A stretch of 13,978 nt of DNA, from positions 1 to 13,978 of the forward strand of contig JAQTPO010000040.1 of the NCBI GenBank assembly GCA_028712845.1. The letters run 5' to 3'. Shown in pieces: positions 12,571 to 13,978 of the stretch; the stretch's first letter is position 1, and the number at the start of each line of letters is the position of its first letter. Source of the stretch: Dehalococcoidales bacterium (GTDB lineage: Bacteria > Chloroflexota > Dehalococcoidia > Dehalococcoidales > Fen-1064). Both the position numbers and the translations under genes were made by a program. The notes under the pieces were generated by a model. That model was not told where the DNA came from, ran no database searches, and saw nothing but the letters and a program-made list of their open reading frames with translations.

Positions 12571-12620
12571 GGGAGATTATCCTACGGGCCCAGAGTCCCA
12601 TAGGGTTGTCTCCCTTTTTT
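12571..12620 (+). terminator. Long terminator-like hairpin just before methyltransferase
   Basis: Two 18-nt arms, 12571-12588 and 12597-12614, pair with two mismatches and two G-U pairs around an 8-nt loop. Outer GGGAGA/TCTCCC and inner CCTA/TAGG plus GGG/CCC are exact. Six Ts follow (12615-12620). Only four bases separate the T-run from the start codon at 12625, with no room for an SD. A small hairpin, GTCG/CGAC (12557-12570), sits immediately upstream. It may be a second terminator or an attenuator. Confidence 0.75.
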
Positions 12621-12624
12621 ATGT

Positions 12625-13857
12625 ATGAAAATAGAGTGCGCTTACAAAGAACTCGTATCACTCGAAAAGATAATCCCCAATCCGCGTAACCCTAACACCC
12701 ATTCCAAAGAACAGATCAAACTACTGGCAAAGATAATTGACGCGCAGGGCTGGCGCGCACCCATCACCGTATCGACTCGCTCCGGGTTTATAGTCCGGGG
12801 ACATGGCCGCCTATTAGCAGCTCAGCTTTTAAAGTACGATATGGCACCGGTAGACTTCCAGGATTACGAATCAGAAGCGCAGGAATGGGCAGACCTTATC
12901 GCCGACAACCGTATAGCTGAACTGGCTGAAATAGATCAACCTATTTTAAAAGACCTTCTTCAAGAACTGGACGACGGCTCCTTCGACATGGACCTGACGG
13001 GCTTTGACTCCTCCGCATTGGAAGGGTTAATGCTGCAGACACATGAAGAGGGTCAGACGGATGACGACGAAGTACCAGAACCACAGGAATCCATCTGTAA
13101 ACCCGGTGATTTATGGGTGTTAGGGAACCATCGGCTACTGTGCGGGGATTCCACTGTCGAGTCACACGTGGCCAAATTGATGGCGGGAGAGAAGGCAGTG
13201 CTAATGGCAACAGACCCGCCTTATGGCGACTCCTGGGTGCAAAAAGCTAAAGATATGCATGCCCACGGCTATGGACATAGCCGTGCCGTTCGGCACGGCT
13301 CAATTGCTTCTGATGATAAAACAGGGGCAGAATTAAAGCAGTTTATCCTTGATTTTCTAATAATAGCCCGGATAGCAGGCAACCCGCCGTTTCCGGCATA
13401 CGTTTGGCACGGTGCCAAACGTATTATATTCGAGCAGGCTATGGTAGAGGCGGGTTACTTGGTACATCAACCTGTGATATGGATTAAACCATCTTTTGTT
13501 ATTGGCAGATTACATTATCATCCTCAGTGCGAGTGGGCATTACACGGATGGTTACAAGGCCACGGAGAATGTCCCTTTTACGGTCAGCGCAATCAGTCCG
13601 ATATATGGAAACTCGACCGGGAGAATGACAAACTGCATCCCACACAAAAGCCAGTGGGATTATTTGAAATACCAATCAAGAATCATACCAGAGAAAATGA
13701 AATATGTTACGAACCATTTGCTGGAAGTGGGACTCAGTTCATAGCCTGTGAAAAGCTCGGCAGGAGTTGTTATGGGATGGAAATAGACCCTCATTACTGC
13801 GACGTTATTATCAACCGCTGGCAGAATTTCACAGGTAAAACAGCGGAACTCCAATAG
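12625..13857 (+). CDS. ParB-domain DNA methyltransferase (beta class)
   Basis: A 410-aa two-domain protein. Residues about 5-105 are a ParB/Srx-like domain (IIPNPRNPNTHSKEQIKLLA, GWRAPITV, FIVRGHGRLLAAQLL). A linker leads to a SAM-dependent amino-methyltransferase in beta order: catalytic DPPY at 197-200, a target-recognition stretch, LHPTQKP near 337-343, then SAM-binding FAGSG at 365-369 and YGMEIDPHYCD. It should methylate adenine N6 or cytosine N4. No cognate restriction enzyme is next to it, so protection of phage DNA or regulation of packaging is more likely. ParB-methyltransferase fusions are common beside phage terminases. No SD is visible; the start follows a hairpin and T-run. Confidence 0.92.
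   Translation: MKIECAYKELVSLEKIIPNPRNPNTHSKEQIKLLAKIIDAQGWRAPITVSTRSGFIVRGHGRLLAAQLLKYDMAPVDFQDYESEAQEWADLIADNRIAELAEIDQPILKDLLQELDDGSFDMDLTGFDSSALEGLMLQTHEEGQTDDDEVPEPQESICKPGDLWVLGNHRLLCGDSTVESHVAKLMAGEKAVLMATDPPYGDSWVQKAKDMHAHGYGHSRAVRHGSIASDDKTGAELKQFILDFLIIARIAGNPPFPAYVWHGAKRIIFEQAMVEAGYLVHQPVIWIKPSFVIGRLHYHPQCEWALHGWLQGHGECPFYGQRNQSDIWKLDRENDKLHPTQKPVGLFEIPIKNHTRENEICYEPFAGSGTQFIACEKLGRSCYGMEIDPHYCDVIINRWQNFTGKTAELQ
13264..13300 (+). repeat. Two overlapping perfect 10-bp inverted repeats
   Basis: CACGGCTATG (13264-13273) and CATAGCCGTG (13276-13285) pair across 2 nt. AGCCGTGCCG (13279-13288) and CGGCACGGCT (13291-13300) pair across 2 nt. They share 13279-13285, so only one hairpin can form at a time. 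They lie in the coding region between DPPY and the recognition region. Confidence 0.9.
13398..13424 (+). repeat. Perfect 13-bp inverted repeat
   Basis: ATACGTTTGGCAC (13398-13410) and GTGCCAAACGTAT (13412-13424) are exact complements around a single central G. The site lies within the methyltransferase gene (codons for AYVWHGAKRI) and shares GGCACGG with the inverted repeat ending at 13300. Confidence 0.9.
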
Positions 13858-13896
13858 TCACACGATTTTAAGTACAAAAAGCCACACAAAAGTAAC

Positions 13897-13978
13897 ATGA
13901 AGACAAACTGGGAATTAATAAAAACAGCATACGTCACCAGTAACAAGGATATGTCCGAAATAGCGGACGCTTTCAAAG
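13897..13978 (+). CDS. Probable terminase small subunit, N-terminus (partial)
   Basis: ATG 13897 opens a frame that runs off the window, with 27 codons visible. It begins MKTNWELIKTAYVTSNKDMS and continues EIADAFK, which resembles the start of phage terminase small subunits: a 'WE-x-I-x3-YV' helix, then the first helix of a helix-turn-helix. The 39-nt gap after the methyltransferase has no clear SD and no other start in this frame. Packaging genes following such a methyltransferase is usual phage order, which adds support. Confidence 0.6.
   Translation, partial: MKTNWELIKTAYVTSNKDMSEIADAFK

Overview
The window is a stretch of a tailed double-stranded DNA phage or prophage. Every gene I can support lies on the + strand. 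Genes are packed tightly, joined by TAATG or ATGA stop/start overlaps or by gaps of a few tens of bases. The gene set is phage early/middle (regulation, recombination and replication) running into the start of the late DNA-packaging region. Shine-Dalgarno sites are strong (AAGGAG, GGAGG) and three promoters fit the sigma-70 consensus with 17-bp spacers, so the host is a bacterium. I cannot name the host from the sequence.

Layout. 1-1135: end of an upstream gene, a calcineurin-like metallophosphoesterase and a small partner, closed by a terminator. 1201-2390: a promoter carrying a dyad operator drives a 41-aa zinc ribbon, an 89-aa protein and a BRO-N antirepressor-type protein. 2387-5267: a second promoter with the same operator drives two small Cys-rich proteins, several unknown proteins, an Imm5-like protein with a tandem YAA/DAAA repeat, and a 53-aa membrane protein. 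5275-6165: a structured leader and possible leader peptide precede a CarD/Tudor-like plus zinc-finger protein. 6146-8035: a third promoter, a three-way-junction terminator-like RNA, a replication protein O homologue with an iteron-type origin inside its gene, a DnaC-like helicase loader and a VRR-NUC nuclease form a lambda-O/P-style replication module. 8032-12441: HNH nuclease, radical SAM protein and a run of small accessory genes, closed by a terminator. 12571-13978: a second long terminator-like hairpin, a ParB-domain DNA methyltransferase and the first codons of a probable terminase small subunit.

How it may work together: the two matched operator-promoters flank the BRO gene and suggest one regulator controls both early operons. 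O would bind the repeated dyads in its own gene, and the loader would deliver the host replicative helicase there. The O gene sits behind a terminator-like RNA, suggesting attenuated replication control. Most noteworthy are the twin operators, the intragenic origin, the junction RNA before O, the SD-masking leader at 5275-5366, a probable AUA-initiated gene at 11349, and perfect inverted repeats inside the methyltransferase gene.
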